From positions 1,714,565 to 1,778,564 of the forward strand of contig WMCF01000110.1 in the NCBI GenBank assembly GCA_009792885.1: a stretch of DNA of 64,000 nt, written 5' to 3'. The stretch is from Eremophila alpestris peregrina. Taxonomy: Eukaryota > Chordata > Aves > Passeriformes > Alaudidae. This document shows, piece by piece, positions 34,101 to 45,400 of the stretch (its first letter is position 1; every line of letters begins with the position of its first letter). The position numbers and the translations under genes were made by a program. Under the pieces are notes generated by a model that ran no database searches, was not told the origin of the DNA, and saw nothing but the letters and a program-made list of their open reading frames with translations.

Positions 34101-37100
34101 CCCTTTCTCTAGAAAGAAAGAAAAAGTTTAAATCTTATTTGTTCATAAAAGGTGACTTTCTGGTGGCTGTAAAGGAAACTGTTGGAAAGAAATAATGACC
34201 TTAACAACTATACTGGATGTAATCCAGAATAAGGCAAACTGCTTCTAGCAGTTCAATTTTATCAGGGAAGAATGCGTTGAAAACCAATATCAACCTGTCA
34301 TGGTTATCAACCTGATCTTGGCTAAGCAGATGAGACCCTCTTTGTGTCACTTGATTTGTGTGAGTACAAAGTACTTTGCATAGAGAATTGTTTTCTGCTA
34401 CTAGTAATTTTTACTTGCAGATTTGCTGAGCCCCAGACATTCAATGACTGATCTGCCCTGCAGAATGTTGTTAAAGAAAGTAGTGTTGCATACTCATCTA
34501 CATTCCAGGTTAATCCTGAAGCTATCACCTGATCTGCAGATGTTGTATGACAGCTGGAGCAATAGGTTTAGGGAAAAAAATCTGCTTTTTAATTTTTTTC
34601 CCTATGACCTGACTGTTAAATGACCTTCATTGTTTATTTGCAGAAATCTAAACCTGATGTTGATTTGGAGGATCTGAAAAAACCCAGAAACTCAAAACAC
34701 TATTTAGAAAAATAGTTTTTAGAACAATGGTCTTCAATATCAATCTTCCAAGCAACAGTGTTCCTTTATATCCAAACTGATATTCTGGAAAGAAAGTTAT
34801 ATGACTGCCTTTAATTTTAAAAACAGTAAGAGAATTTTTGCTTTAGTTGTTATAGTTCTGTGTTTTAATATTTAAGATGGTATCACAGAATTCAGAAAGG
34901 AAGAGGGAACCTCTGTATCTGCCACAGATAGCACAGAATTCAATCTAGTTTATTCTGAGTGAAAGAAGTGGATCTAACAAGTTATTTAAAAATCCTATTT
35001 TTCCACTGACATGAGTATGAGACCTTGTGAATGGGTTGTCAGCTATATCTAGCCCTAACACTTTTAATTATATTAGTGATTTTAAAGTACTTTTGTTATG
35101 TACCATGTAAGAAAAACCCTTGGATCAAAGAATTAGAGAAAAAAGGTAGAGATTAAGCTTATTTGAGCTCTTCATAAGGGCAAAGAGCCAAAGGTTTATT
35201 AAAATGAAATTCAAATCTATTGCTTTCTCTTTTTCTAATGTAATAAAATCCACTTGCTGAGAAAATAATCTACTATGTTTTTCCTACTGTATATTTTTTG
35301 TTCCAAGGGGTTATGCCGGCACAAAGCTCTGCAAGGTGAGTGCAAATTAAACCAAACTTCTTTTCCAGAGCAAGTATTTCTAGACGAAAGTACACGAAGA
35401 GCAGTAACCTAAAAAATGAAGAGCATAACAATATGTTAATAATAAGGAAGAACACTGTTAAACTATCACAACAAACTTCAGTTGAATCCATGCCTTGCAT
35501 AAAATTAGTGAAAGCTTGGATATGACATATAATGTCTTCTCCTCTTTAAAGAGAAGGTATTTTGGAAATTGTGATGTGGGAGTGTGTCCTCTACAGACTG
35601 ATAGTATTGTACTGAATTGCATCGTGGGTGTGTTTAGATCTGAGTGTTACAGACTAATTGTAATGTATTGAGCAGTGGGGTAGGTGTTTTCAGAAGCTAC
35701 TTTAGTTCTGAAATGTTTTAATTAAAAATGTGCAGTAGACCTCCTTCCTTGAGAAAATGGTGAGTATTACTGCAGTAGATTTATCCTTAGGGTCAAGGGA
35801 GAAGTGACTGGCTTCTGCATTCCTGGGGCAGGTCTAGTAATTACATCTGAGGTATGGCAGTGTGTTGTTTAAGGTAGGAGTTACTGTACCAGATCAGACT
35901 TCTGTCGTGACTGAGACTGTGGGTGGACTAAAAACTCTGGAGAAAGATGAGGAAGTCTACTACAGAAGATTAGATAATAACTGATCATATAAATATATCC
36001 CTCTTAGGCTGACTCTGTTTTTTCTTTCTGTGCGATGGATAGCTAAAAGTGTGTATGAAGTACAGTGATGCCTACTGTGAAATACTATCATTCTCAAAGG
36101 ACAAGAAAAAACAAGAATTAGTGAAGGAGATAAGCTTCTGTTATAGCCTGTAATCTTTTTTCCCAAATCTGTTTTTTGGTAGGTGATTGGATAAGGTACA
36201 TCAGCATCAAATAGCATTATCTGGTGCTTGTGAAGAGTAACAATGTGCTGGAGGTCAGGGTGTTCTTCAAAGGAATACCCTGCATTCAGGGGCATCCAGG
36301 TACAAATTGTACCTGCATGCAGCATTTATAAATTATGGCTCGACTGAATGCTTGACTACAAGGAAAAAAAAAATCTGACTTCTCAACATTTGTGATTAAA
36401 TTTAATTCATTTCCCATTATTTTCTTAGTATTTCCTATTATTGTCTCCTGATATTGCCTTATCATTCCATATACTTCCACATCTCCCAAAGCCCCAACAG
36501 CTAAGTCATTCTGCAGCTGAATATGACTTCCTTTGCCCTTCTTGAAACTTTGTTGCAAGAGTTGAAAAATGCATAAGGAAAAGAGGAATTTGTACTTATG
36601 AGAGTTTAATCAAGTCTCTTGCAGTTCTTTTGCTATGTAGCCTATGTCCAACATGTAAGAACCAAGTCTGTGGTACCAGAAGGCCACTGTGACACCATAG
36701 ATGAGTTTCTTTCTACTACTAGGTTTGCAAGAATTTGGAGACTGAAGAAAAAGGACTAGATGGTCATTCCTCAGGGCCAGAGAAAGAACTTAGACAGATG
36801 GAAGACATACCATTGATGCAGAGTATTGTAAGCGTAGTAAAATAAAAAATGAAAAAGTTTTAATGCAAAAAATTTAATGCCTGATGAATGCTTCTTCATG
36901 GTGGAAGACAAAAGTAATTTTCTCAAAAGAAAGGTGCACCTTCTGAGAAAAATTTCTGAGTACATTTTTCCTGCCCTTGGGAAAATGATCTTGGTAATTT
37001 GTAACTTGTTTTTGTCCTTTTGGCCATAATGCCTTATAAAGAGAATAATTAAAAATAAAAAGGTAGAGATTATGAAGGAATTCAGATGTCTCCAGACACT

Positions 37101-37899
37101 GTAAAAATAGAGATTTAGTGTAAAAGTAAGCAAATTTCAGCATTGCCCTGAATGGCTGGGATTTTACTGGCAGATTTATTTTTTGTATATATTGTTCTAA
37201 AAAATAGCAATGCCCTAATCTAAGTAACTCACATTATATGTTTAGAAGAAAGAAGAATTTACAAAATGAGTAAAAGTAAACTGAAAAGGGCATTTTATAT
37301 GCTTTCTTATTGTGAAAAGTTAGCTTTATGGTAAAAAAAAATTCTTAAATATTTTTATTCTTTCACAGTAAAATAAATGATATTTCAACTCCTCAGATCT
37401 TCAGTGAGAAAGTGAGTATTTACCCACTTATAAACTGATGAAAGAGCATTCATGTCTTCTCAGCTAGCTGCATGATCTGTGATGCAACTTAAATGTCACT
37501 TTTCCCCATGAACACTATTTGTCTCACCATTTGTCTTACCTTTGTTTCTTTATCTGTCACTAAGAGAGGGCTAATTGGTCCTGAAAGTGCTATATTTATT
37601 GAGTTTAGAGTGATTTTGCCACTTGAAATTTTACATCTTATACGTTGTCAAACATTGACTGAGGACTCTTAAAAGGAGCTTGTTACTCTGAAATATAACA
37701 GTTTCCACCCATTCCTTTGTTACCTGGACATATGTATTTTTCCATGCATGAGTGTATAGTCTTTCCAATATTCTGCAATGGCATGTAAAAGCAAAATTTT
37801 CCTGTTAAACTTGTTGCTTTAGTGTTCTTTGACAGCTCTAAACGTCTGTGCTTTGCTACAGCCTAATGTAAAGATGTGTTCAAATGTAGGTGTGTTATT
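31147..37899. other. unique AT-rich non-coding stretch
   Basis: No gene supported. Largest frames are 121 codons (minus, 35960-36325) and 120 codons (minus, 36771-37133); neither has a recognised domain. The word TGGCTTGCACCA is duplicated at 32334-32345 and 32363-32374. A T run lies at about 34001-34018. A region near 34876-34915 (ATCACAGAATTCAG...) may be a very old reverse CR1 end. Confidence 0.45.
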
Positions 37900-37925
37900 C
37901 CAGCCATATACTGGAATATGGCTGG
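37897..37925. repeat. overlapping inverted repeats (two alternative hairpins)
   Basis: CCAGCCATAT (37900-37909) pairs perfectly with ATATGGCTGG (37916-37925) around a 6-base loop. ATTCCAG (37897-37903) also pairs perfectly with CTGGAAT (37911-37917). The two foldings exclude each other. Confidence 0.8.
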
Positions 37926-39239
37926 TGTAGTTTGAGTGCTTTACAAGCAAAAATTGTTTTCCTTGAAATTCTCTGAGAAATAAATGCAGTATCCCTCTGT
38001 GAATAATAACTAAGACTATGTAATATGCAGAGAAACATAATGGAAAGAGCTCCTTTCCTCAGAAAAACCTCTGCACAGTTCAGAAAGTTTTAAAACCAAA
38101 CTATGGAACTCAGCAATCACACTGTCCAGTGAGGGATGCCTGTGTGCATTTTGGTACAATGAAGACAAAAAAAAAAAAAGTTCCTGCTTGTGCTGTACTC
38201 CTTAGTACCTTTATTTCACAGCATTTTCCTGTCTTTCTTTTCCCCAAGAACCAAGCTTTTATATCTTCCAGCTGATTTCCACAATTAGTTATTGAGTAGT
38301 ACCTGAAACAATGCTTGTTTTCCAATTCCAGTGGTGTCTGAAGGAGGCAGGAATGGCCTTCCAAGCTGTTAGACTCCGAAATGAAATAGTAAATCAACTG
38401 CTGATAAGACATATATATCATATTAAACACAAGGAATCCACCAGAAAATCATTACACTAAAAAGCAACAATGTTGATTGATTAAAATGGTATGGGCTGGC
38501 TAGTGTTAAATCATGGTGAGTGATGTGACATTATGATTTTACATATCATATTTCTGTCAAGACAATGAAGGTAAAAGGCATTGTCATCAGATGATAACGG
38601 ACAATAAGAGGAATCCTGATGTTAGATTTATTACTTGGTTTAGATTTAGAAAGAAGTAATTCTTGTCTTGTGCCACTTATAAAATGACTGTAAATTTAGT
38701 GGTGATGTAAAATTCAAAGGCAGAACCACTTATAGTTTTGACAAAGTGCCAGCTATAAAGTATTTACTGTTCTCGGTGGTTCTGCCTTGCACACTTAAAT
38801 ATTTATCAGAAATGTGAACTCTTGATAAATGTTTCTGATCTTTGTGAATTTTAAAAAATATTTAGATTTTTCACCAGAAGCTAACCTCCCATATTTCATA
38901 ACAGCAAGAAACTTTTGCTCTTTTTTAAATTAGAAGAATGAACATTATTTATTATTTTTCATAAAGTACATATTCAGCATATTTGTTGTTTAGATTATGA
39001 AGTATTCACAAGATTGCATTCCTTCTGATGTTGATGGCCATTTATAGAGATAATCTGTGTCATAAATGTTAAGGACAGTCATAATTTGTGTGCTTTATGA
39101 AGCAAGAGTCACAGTCTCATCACTGCTCATATGCTCTTATTTCCTACCACTTTTTAATTGTCTCATATTATTATTGTATTTACTATCTGTATTTGTGACT
39201 GGGAGACCACTGTAACACTTGCATTTGTCACCTGTTTCT
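37926..39239. other. unique AT-rich non-coding stretch
   Basis: A 106-codon minus-strand frame (38110-38430) shows no domain and runs through an A/T homopolymer (38167-38179). No element recognised. Confidence 0.4.
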
Positions 39240-39676
39240 TTTCTCTGGAGGGAGATCAGAGGGTGCCATGAAGATCCTTAGGGGACTGGAGTACCTTTGC
39301 TATGGAGTCAGCCTGAGAGACTTGTTAAGGCTGGAAAAAAGAAGGCTTCAAGGAGATCTTGGAGCCCTTTCCAGTACCTAAAGGGGCTCCAAGAGAGCTG
39401 GAGAGTGAATCTTGAAAAGGGCATGTAGTGATAGGACAAGGATGATTGTTTCAAACTGACTGACAGCAAGTTTAGGTCAGGTATTGGGAAGAAGTTCTTC
39501 ATTGACAGGCCAGAGATGCGGGATGCCCCTTCCCCGGAAGGGTTCAAGACCAGGCTGGGTGGGGCTTTGAGCAACCTGGTCTAGTGAAAGGTGCCCCGCC
39601 TCTTGGCAGGAAGGTTGGAACAAGATGATCTCTAAGGTCCCTTCCAACTCAAACCATTCTATAGTTCTGTAATTCG
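39240..39676 (+). mobile_element. CR1 LINE 3' end
   Basis: CR1 blocks occur in order: CTGAGAGACTTGTTAAGGCT (39313-39332), GGGGCTCCAAGAGAGCTGGA, GGGAAGAAGTTCTTC, GGAAGGGTTCAAGACCAG, GGTCTAGTGAAAGGTGCCCC and AAGGTCCCTTCCAACTC, ending in eroded ATTCTATAGTTCTGT octamers at about 39656-39672. The 5' end is truncated near 39240. Confidence 0.93.
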
Positions 39677-40000
39677 CCTTCTTCTGAACTGTCTTCCCCA
39701 AGGAGCTTGTAAAGCAGGAAGAGGTGTCATAATCTAGTGTTGGTTGTGTGCGTCTTATGGAGACCCTCAAGGCTTCACTTTCTTTTAATGTTCTTATGAC
39801 AAAGTTTGGGGCATGAGACCAGATGAAAAGAACCCACATGTTAAATATTGCTGCAGAACTCTAGTCAGTGGTAGAAATGCTTAAAAAGAAGCAAGGGCGA
39901 AAACTCTACAGATGTCACTGAAAACATTTGCCATCACACCTGACTTCTCAAGGTCTGCTTGCATCCTGTGCTACTGGGAATAACGCTGTGCATTCAATTA
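39677..40000. other. unclassified non-coding stretch
   Basis: Unique sequence; the 120-codon minus-strand frame (39477-39839) runs from here into the CR1 and is not a gene. Confidence 0.4.
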
Positions 40001-40560
40001 TGCTAACTCCCAAATTGCTTCGGAGTAGTAAAGCATTGGCCTAATTTTGGCTTCACTGTGGCAGTGAAACTCCTGCCTCCTCCACCCCCCCGCCTCCTCT
40101 TTCAAGATTTCATTACTGGTTTAGCGTAGGATATAAGTGACAGACCATTGCCTTTTATACCAAATGACTACAAAAGTATTTAGCTGCAGAGGATTAATTT
40201 TTTCACATTCATGGTCAGGGAATGTGAGACTGACTTACATTAAATTTCCCATGCCATTTGGCTTTCTGAGGCCTGTGCAGTGAAAATGAAAAAGTTTCCA
40301 TGACCTGGATGAATTTCTGATGAATAGATAAGGCTGTGTGCAGAGCAGAGATCTGTGACCCTCTGCAGCTTGCAGTCAGGCACTCCACAGCTTCTTTGAC
40401 ATCAAAGGTTGCAGATTGTTTAGAATGAATAGAGCCCTTGCAAATCGCATCTGCTAATCACAGAGGAGCTGGGTAGCCGTCATCTTAAAAAAACTAAGAG
40501 TTTGTGATTTGTGGCAGATTATTTAGGCCTTCTTTAAGGTACCTCATCAGCCTAAATCCA
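40001..40560. promoter_or_regulatory. candidate conserved non-coding element / enhancer
   Basis: This mixed-composition unique segment lies 1-1.6 kb upstream of the CpG island. It contains a TCF/LEF-type site ACATCAAAGG (40399-40408), several TAAT cores (for example GCTAATCAC near 40454) and no repeat. The call is inference from composition and position; alignment to other birds would decide it. Confidence 0.25.
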
Positions 40561-41108
40561 TGGAAATTCTAGCTGAAAGTTAGCTTCTCTCTTACGGGCT
40601 TCTTTCGTTCCTCACATATCCAGCAGATGCGCACAGATACAACACTGCACGAAAAGGGAAAAAAAGCAAGAGCACCCTATAATCAAAATTATTGGGCTAT
40701 GCAAATATAGAGTACCAGAGGAATATTTAAATTTCTCATAGGAACCATGAAATTTTAAAATTACAACCACACCTCCAGAAATTTTTATTTTTGCAAGCAG
40801 CTTTAGAGGGCCAGCATTTTCTGTAGGAAGAGTGGGAGGCTGGAAAGCTGTCTTGTTTCATAGAAGTTTTCTTTTCCTCCTATACAATCTGATTATTCTA
40901 AAAGCCTGTTTGTCACAAACTTTCTTCTGGTTTTTACAGGCCTATTTTTGGAAGGCTGTAATAAAGGCCTTTGTGATCCTGTAACAAGAATAAAGGGGGT
41001 TTGAGCATTCTGCTGATCTGCCTGTACTTTGTCTATTCTGACCAGAGCACTTTGTATTTAAACAGCACATTCACTCCATGAGCACTGCAAAAAAGAATTT
41101 TTTACAAT

Positions 41109-41159
41109 TAAAAAAAAAAAAAAAGAAAAAAAAAAGAAGACAAAGAAGAAGGAAAAAAA
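41109..41159. repeat. A-rich purine tract
   Basis: Fifty bases of A runs with G interruptions (GAAGA words), nearly pure purine. Confidence 0.85.
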
Positions 41160-41246
41160 TGATGCCTTTTTGTAAGGGACTGTCATGAGGCTATTTTTTC
41201 AATTATCTCTCTCCTGATGATTTTATGACTTTATTCCTTGCCTATG

Positions 41247-41307
41247 GTGTGATGCTCTTTAAGGTCCTTTCCAACACAAAATGTATGAGTTTATGATTCC
41301 ATGATTT
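41247..41307 (+). mobile_element. short CR1 3'-end remnant
   Basis: GCTCTTTAAGGTCCTTTCCA (41254-41273) followed by ATGAGTTTATGATTCCATGAT is the last ~60 bases of a CR1 with its octamer tail. Confidence 0.85.
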
Positions 41308-41321
41308 TTTTTGCAGAATCA

Positions 41322-41378
41322 CAAAAGAAAAAAAAGAAAGAAAAGAAAGAAAGGAAAGAAAGAAAGAAAGAAGAAAGA
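41322..41378. repeat. (GAAA)n microsatellite
   Basis: Imperfect GAAA/GAAAA units over 57 bases, pure purine. It lies directly after the short CR1 end, a common origin for such tracts. Confidence 0.9.
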
Positions 41379-41639
41379 TTCTGCATTTTTCATGACAATC
41401 TGTTCCACTTATTCCAAAGCTTTAAAAGAAAAATAAAAAAGGGAAGAAGTTAGGTCTTTTGCTAATGAATTAACGGTTCATACATTTTGCCCTTTTTTGA
41501 TTAGTTACTCAAAGGAATTTATCTTTTTTCTTCTCATGCTATTATACAGATTGTTTATTACCTCCGGTGCATCACCTACGCCAGTTTTCAGCTCTCTCAT
41601 ATTTTCTTAAAGTTTTATCCCGAGCGCCTCTGGCACCCC

Positions 41640-41885
41640 TTTGCACCTTATCCCAAGGAGAAAAGGGGCGCCGGCGGTGCGTGAGGACGGGGTTCGGCAG
41701 CGAGGAGGGGCAGGCTGCCGGCGGCGCGGCGGTGCCCAGCCTGGACGCTGGATGTCACTGCAGGACCGGGGACGCGGCGGAGCGGAGAAAGCGCCGAGCA
41801 TCGTCCCCAGGGTCCCCCCGCCTCCGCAGAGAGAGGCAGCCGGAACGGGCTCCGAGATGCCGGCGCTGCCTGCGAGTAACGGGGA
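41640..41885. promoter_or_regulatory. CpG island, candidate promoter
   Basis: In this ~245-base segment I count about 30 CpG dinucleotides. The central 120 bases (41701-41820) are 77% GC, while the surrounding tens of kilobases are AT-rich and nearly free of CpG. In bird genomes such short unmethylated islands usually mark promoters of host genes or lncRNAs. There is no TATA-like box just upstream that I can rely on, as is common for CpG-island promoters. Direction is not fixed by the island; the strong donor-like site to the right favours the plus strand. Alternatives are an orphan island with enhancer activity, or the edge of a minus-strand gene. Confidence 0.7.
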
Positions 41886-42036
41886 GGTGGCAATGTGTCT
41901 TTCTCTCTTGGAATTGATGAATTCCAGGACGTGGGAAACGCAACAAAACCAGCCTTGCGGTAGAAAGAATCCTTGCGATTACAGTTGTAAGGCACTGGGT
42001 TTTTAGGTCCCGAAGTCTTTTACAGAGCTTGCTCAG
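41700..42036 (+). other. candidate first exon ending at a splice donor
   Basis: The CpG island is followed by TTGCTCAG|GTAAAGTC, with the exon-intron boundary at 42036/42037, a good match to the vertebrate 5' splice-site consensus. The exon would include an ATG at 41857 in a fair start context (G at -3) that opens 49 codons and stops at 42004-42006, thirty bases before the donor. That short frame matches no protein I know. The exon is therefore more likely 5' untranslated sequence or part of a lncRNA. The transcription start (placed near 41700) is a guess. I cannot identify a second exon in the 22 kb to the right, where a polypyrimidine-rich stretch (42140-42620) follows at once. Confidence 0.35.
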
Positions 42037-44860
42037 GTAAAGTCAAAACTACAGATCGTGGGATACTCGTGTGATTGTTTACTATCGTGTTTAATACAGT
42101 CAAATAGAAGACTTGGGGCTTTGCTAACTTTTATTTTAATTTGCTTTGTTTCCCAAAAGTAAAACGAGCTGGTCTCAGGCTATTTGTTTATTTCATACTT
42201 GGATGTATATTCTCTGCCTTTCACTCCCCATGCCTTCACCTACCTCTCCTCTATATACATCTCATCATCAAAACTTATTTTCATTCATTGTTCATGGACA
42301 TTTGCAGTGTTTTTGTAAAAAAAACCCTTTTCACTTTTTTCTCCTTTTCTTCCTAACTCTGCTTTTCTTCCTCTATGTTTTGTTTCTACATACGATCTTT
42401 ACGCTTTGGTTTCTTTCTGTCATATTCTCTTTACTGTCATGTTCCTCTTCACTCCATTATGTTAAGCATTTTATTTTTCTGCATAGTTCTTCGAACTACT
42501 ATCACCCTTTTTCTTCTTCCCACTTTGCTTTTCCTTTCCTGTGAGATGTTCCTGTTATATGTTCCCTTTGAACGTCATGTTTCTCATTATTTTTTCCTTA
42601 TCTGTTTTGTTCCTTTCTTCCTCTGTCCTGATCAGCTGAATTCTCCCCATCCTTACTATACATCTCTGAAAAAGCTCACTTTTTAACTCTTTGATTTTCA
42701 GCGACTAGTGGTGAAGGACAAACAATGACAGACCACTTCCTATCCAACATTTCTGCCACTGCAGTCAGATTTTACTTTGTCTGCAGAGTTGTGGTTTCTA
42801 GTAAAATAATGTCTTATAACCTAGATTGGCTTCTTGGCTTATTAGCTTGCTGTATAAGTCAATTCCATCTTTCTCTCAAAACCTTAATTATTCTTAATTT
42901 TTAACCATGGAGTCTATACAGGACCAGACATCACGCATGCACAAATATTTAATTCAATTTAAGTGGTTGAAACTGGAAAATCAGTAGGCATTAGAGTGAA
43001 CATATGAAACACAGATAGGTGATAAGCACAGAGACACCCAGTTATAAGTGAAAAAAAACTTTAAAATGTTTCATACCACTCATCCAGAACTGATTGCTCA
43101 GTTCTGAGCCTCATTTAAGTCATGTAAAGTATCTTCAAAAGACCTAAGCTTTGAAGCATGAAATGTCAAACTCAAATGGAAATTAACTATGTGAGTAAAT
43201 AAAACCTTGATTTTACAGACTCTTACATGTACAATGAACTTTTCCCTTGCTAACATCTTTTTATCCTGGGAGGGATAACTAGTTTCCTTTCAAGCTGATT
43301 AACCATTTTAAAAACAACAGTCTAAATTAATACAAATTGTTTCTAACCTCTACCCAGCATGGATTTTACTGTTTCTTATCACATCTGATAGAAAAAGTTC
43401 AAGCCTTAATAACTGCTCATTGTTTCAAACTGCAGCAAATAATTTGGCCAAATTCCCCTACAACCTATGCTGTTTTATATTTAGGCTATAATTGCTAGAA
43501 TGCCACTAATATTTGCTTATTTATAACTTAACATAATATTTGGACAAAATTATATATATTTCTTTATATTAAATATTGTTCATATTTTATGACTGTGGGC
43601 TCTTTAATAAAATTTTAATTTTAACTATATTTTTTCTTTATTAATTGGGATTTTTGATTAGCCTCTAGCACAAGGCATGGGTTTTGCCCACCCCCCAGAC
43701 AACTGATCAGACAATGATAGATAATGCATACAAATAATTCAGCTGTGCTCTTAGAATGAATGAGTGAGTTGCAACACATAATGATAGAGCTCCATTCCCA
43801 TCCTGTTTGAAGACTTAATGGGTCCCATACCTCTTGATAAAAAGCATTGCAGCTATTCAGCTACTTGTTATTCATGTAAATGTTTTTATCTCAAAGGAGG
43901 AGTGTTTTTGGCATTGCCAGAGTGGGTCAGAAGAGCCTTTGTTACGGTGGAGATACTGGACCAGCTAGAAACCAGAATCAGCTGTATCAGGGTACAAACT
44001 GCAGCAGGGAATAAAATGCCCTCTCAGGCCAAAATAGTGTTAAACTTCTGTCCTGAAACTCAAGGCTTTTTCTCCATCCAGCACTCTTTCCCTTGATGTT
44101 TGTTGCAGTAGCTCTTGATATTCTTAAAAACCATTTAAATGTCAACTTTTATAAACCATTGAAATATTAACTTTTTGAATCCTGGTAACATATTGTATCA
44201 CTATTCGACCAACTGCAGCTTCTGGGTGGATTGTTCTTGGAGTTCAGTGATACAGCTGTGACAGGCAGTCTACCATTGAACTGTGTTTTTGGGCACTGTA
44301 GCAACAACCTCATATTAAGCAGTGTTGCATGGCAAATGGTACATGAGCTCAGCTGAATGAAAAATGACATTGAGGTTCCATATTTTGAACTGTTTCTGAT
44401 TAGTGCAGTGTTGTCACCCAAAGAGTCCCAAAGGCAGAACCACCAGTGAAGTAAATCTATCTTAATGAATATATCGCAGGTAGATCACCTGTAAGTTTGG
44501 ACTGCACTGGAAGCATAGTGTTTGATGTACTAGATCATTAAATGCCATGAGATTGTGCAGGGGGTGGCATATTTCCAGTTTCTGCTCTCTCTCTTTGGTC
44601 ACCAGGCTGCTAGACCCACATAAGTAAGGGAAATAAACTCATTTTCTCTGGAGTTGTTTTGAGCTAAAGCAATGTGGTGTGGTTTGGTAGGACTCAACAG
44701 AGAAATTAGTTCAGGCATGGCAAGACATAAACAGACCCTTTGCACAGGACACATTGCTGTTCAACGACAAGGTAAATTCAGAGAAGAGGTTAAAAGAATA
44801 TGCTAATACCACCTTAGCTGAAAATCATCATTTTTTTCAATTTTTCATCCTCTTTTCCTC
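42037..44860. other. non-coding stretch, possible intron
   Basis: The first 600 bases are very pyrimidine-rich on the plus strand, which produces spurious F/L/S-rich frames (42141-42686). The rest is AT-rich with a 92-codon plus-strand frame (43818-44096) that has no known domain. No repeat family recognised. Confidence 0.4.
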
Positions 44861-45400
44861 TCTCTTTTTCTCCTTCTCCCTTCCTCTGTCACTCCTGCTC
44901 CAGGTCCCCAGCCCAGCCTGCAGCTGGTAATAGTTTACGGGGCACATTGCTGTGTTAATACATTGTTAAGGCTGTCTCAGCTGCTGGGTCTCTCAGAGGT
45001 CAGTGTCAGGACTGTTTTACTGTGAACCCTTGATATGCAGGGTAAAGCCAGGGACAGGTAGAGCTTCCCCCCTCTCACACTGCAGGGAGCTGAGCTGCTG
45101 CAGGCACCCCCTCCCACAGCGTTGCACTGCTGGCAGCGTGGGCAATAAAAAATAATATGCTTCTGATCAAAAGTAATTAGGACTTATAGAAGCATGTGTA
45201 TTAATGGACTCGACATCACATCACAGGCATTGCCTGGTGTCTCTTAACCCAGCTTGGTAAAGCTGCAGGTGTTAAAGAGCTGTTGAGTGCTGCTGTCTGT
45301 GCAACGCGGGCAAGTAGCAAAAACAATTCTGCAGCTCATAAAGTGAAAATAGCAGCAGACGATTAAAAATACAAAACGTTAGTAAAATTGAACTTCTGAC
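44861..45400. promoter_or_regulatory. candidate conserved non-coding element
   Basis: Unique sequence with raised GC and several motif-like words: AATAATATGC (POU/octamer-like, near 45153), AGTAATTAGG (homeodomain core, near 45172) and palindromic GCAGCTGG-type E boxes. It contains no repeat. The call is inference from appearance. Confidence 0.22.

Noticed and set aside
34876..34915. Reverse CR1 terminus
   Set aside because: Only a loose ATCACAGAATTC and AGGGAACCTCTG resemblance, with too little sequence to call.
42141..42686. Overlapping 71-132-codon plus-strand frames as membrane proteins
   Set aside because: Their F/L/S-rich translations come from a pyrimidine-rich tract, not from a gene.
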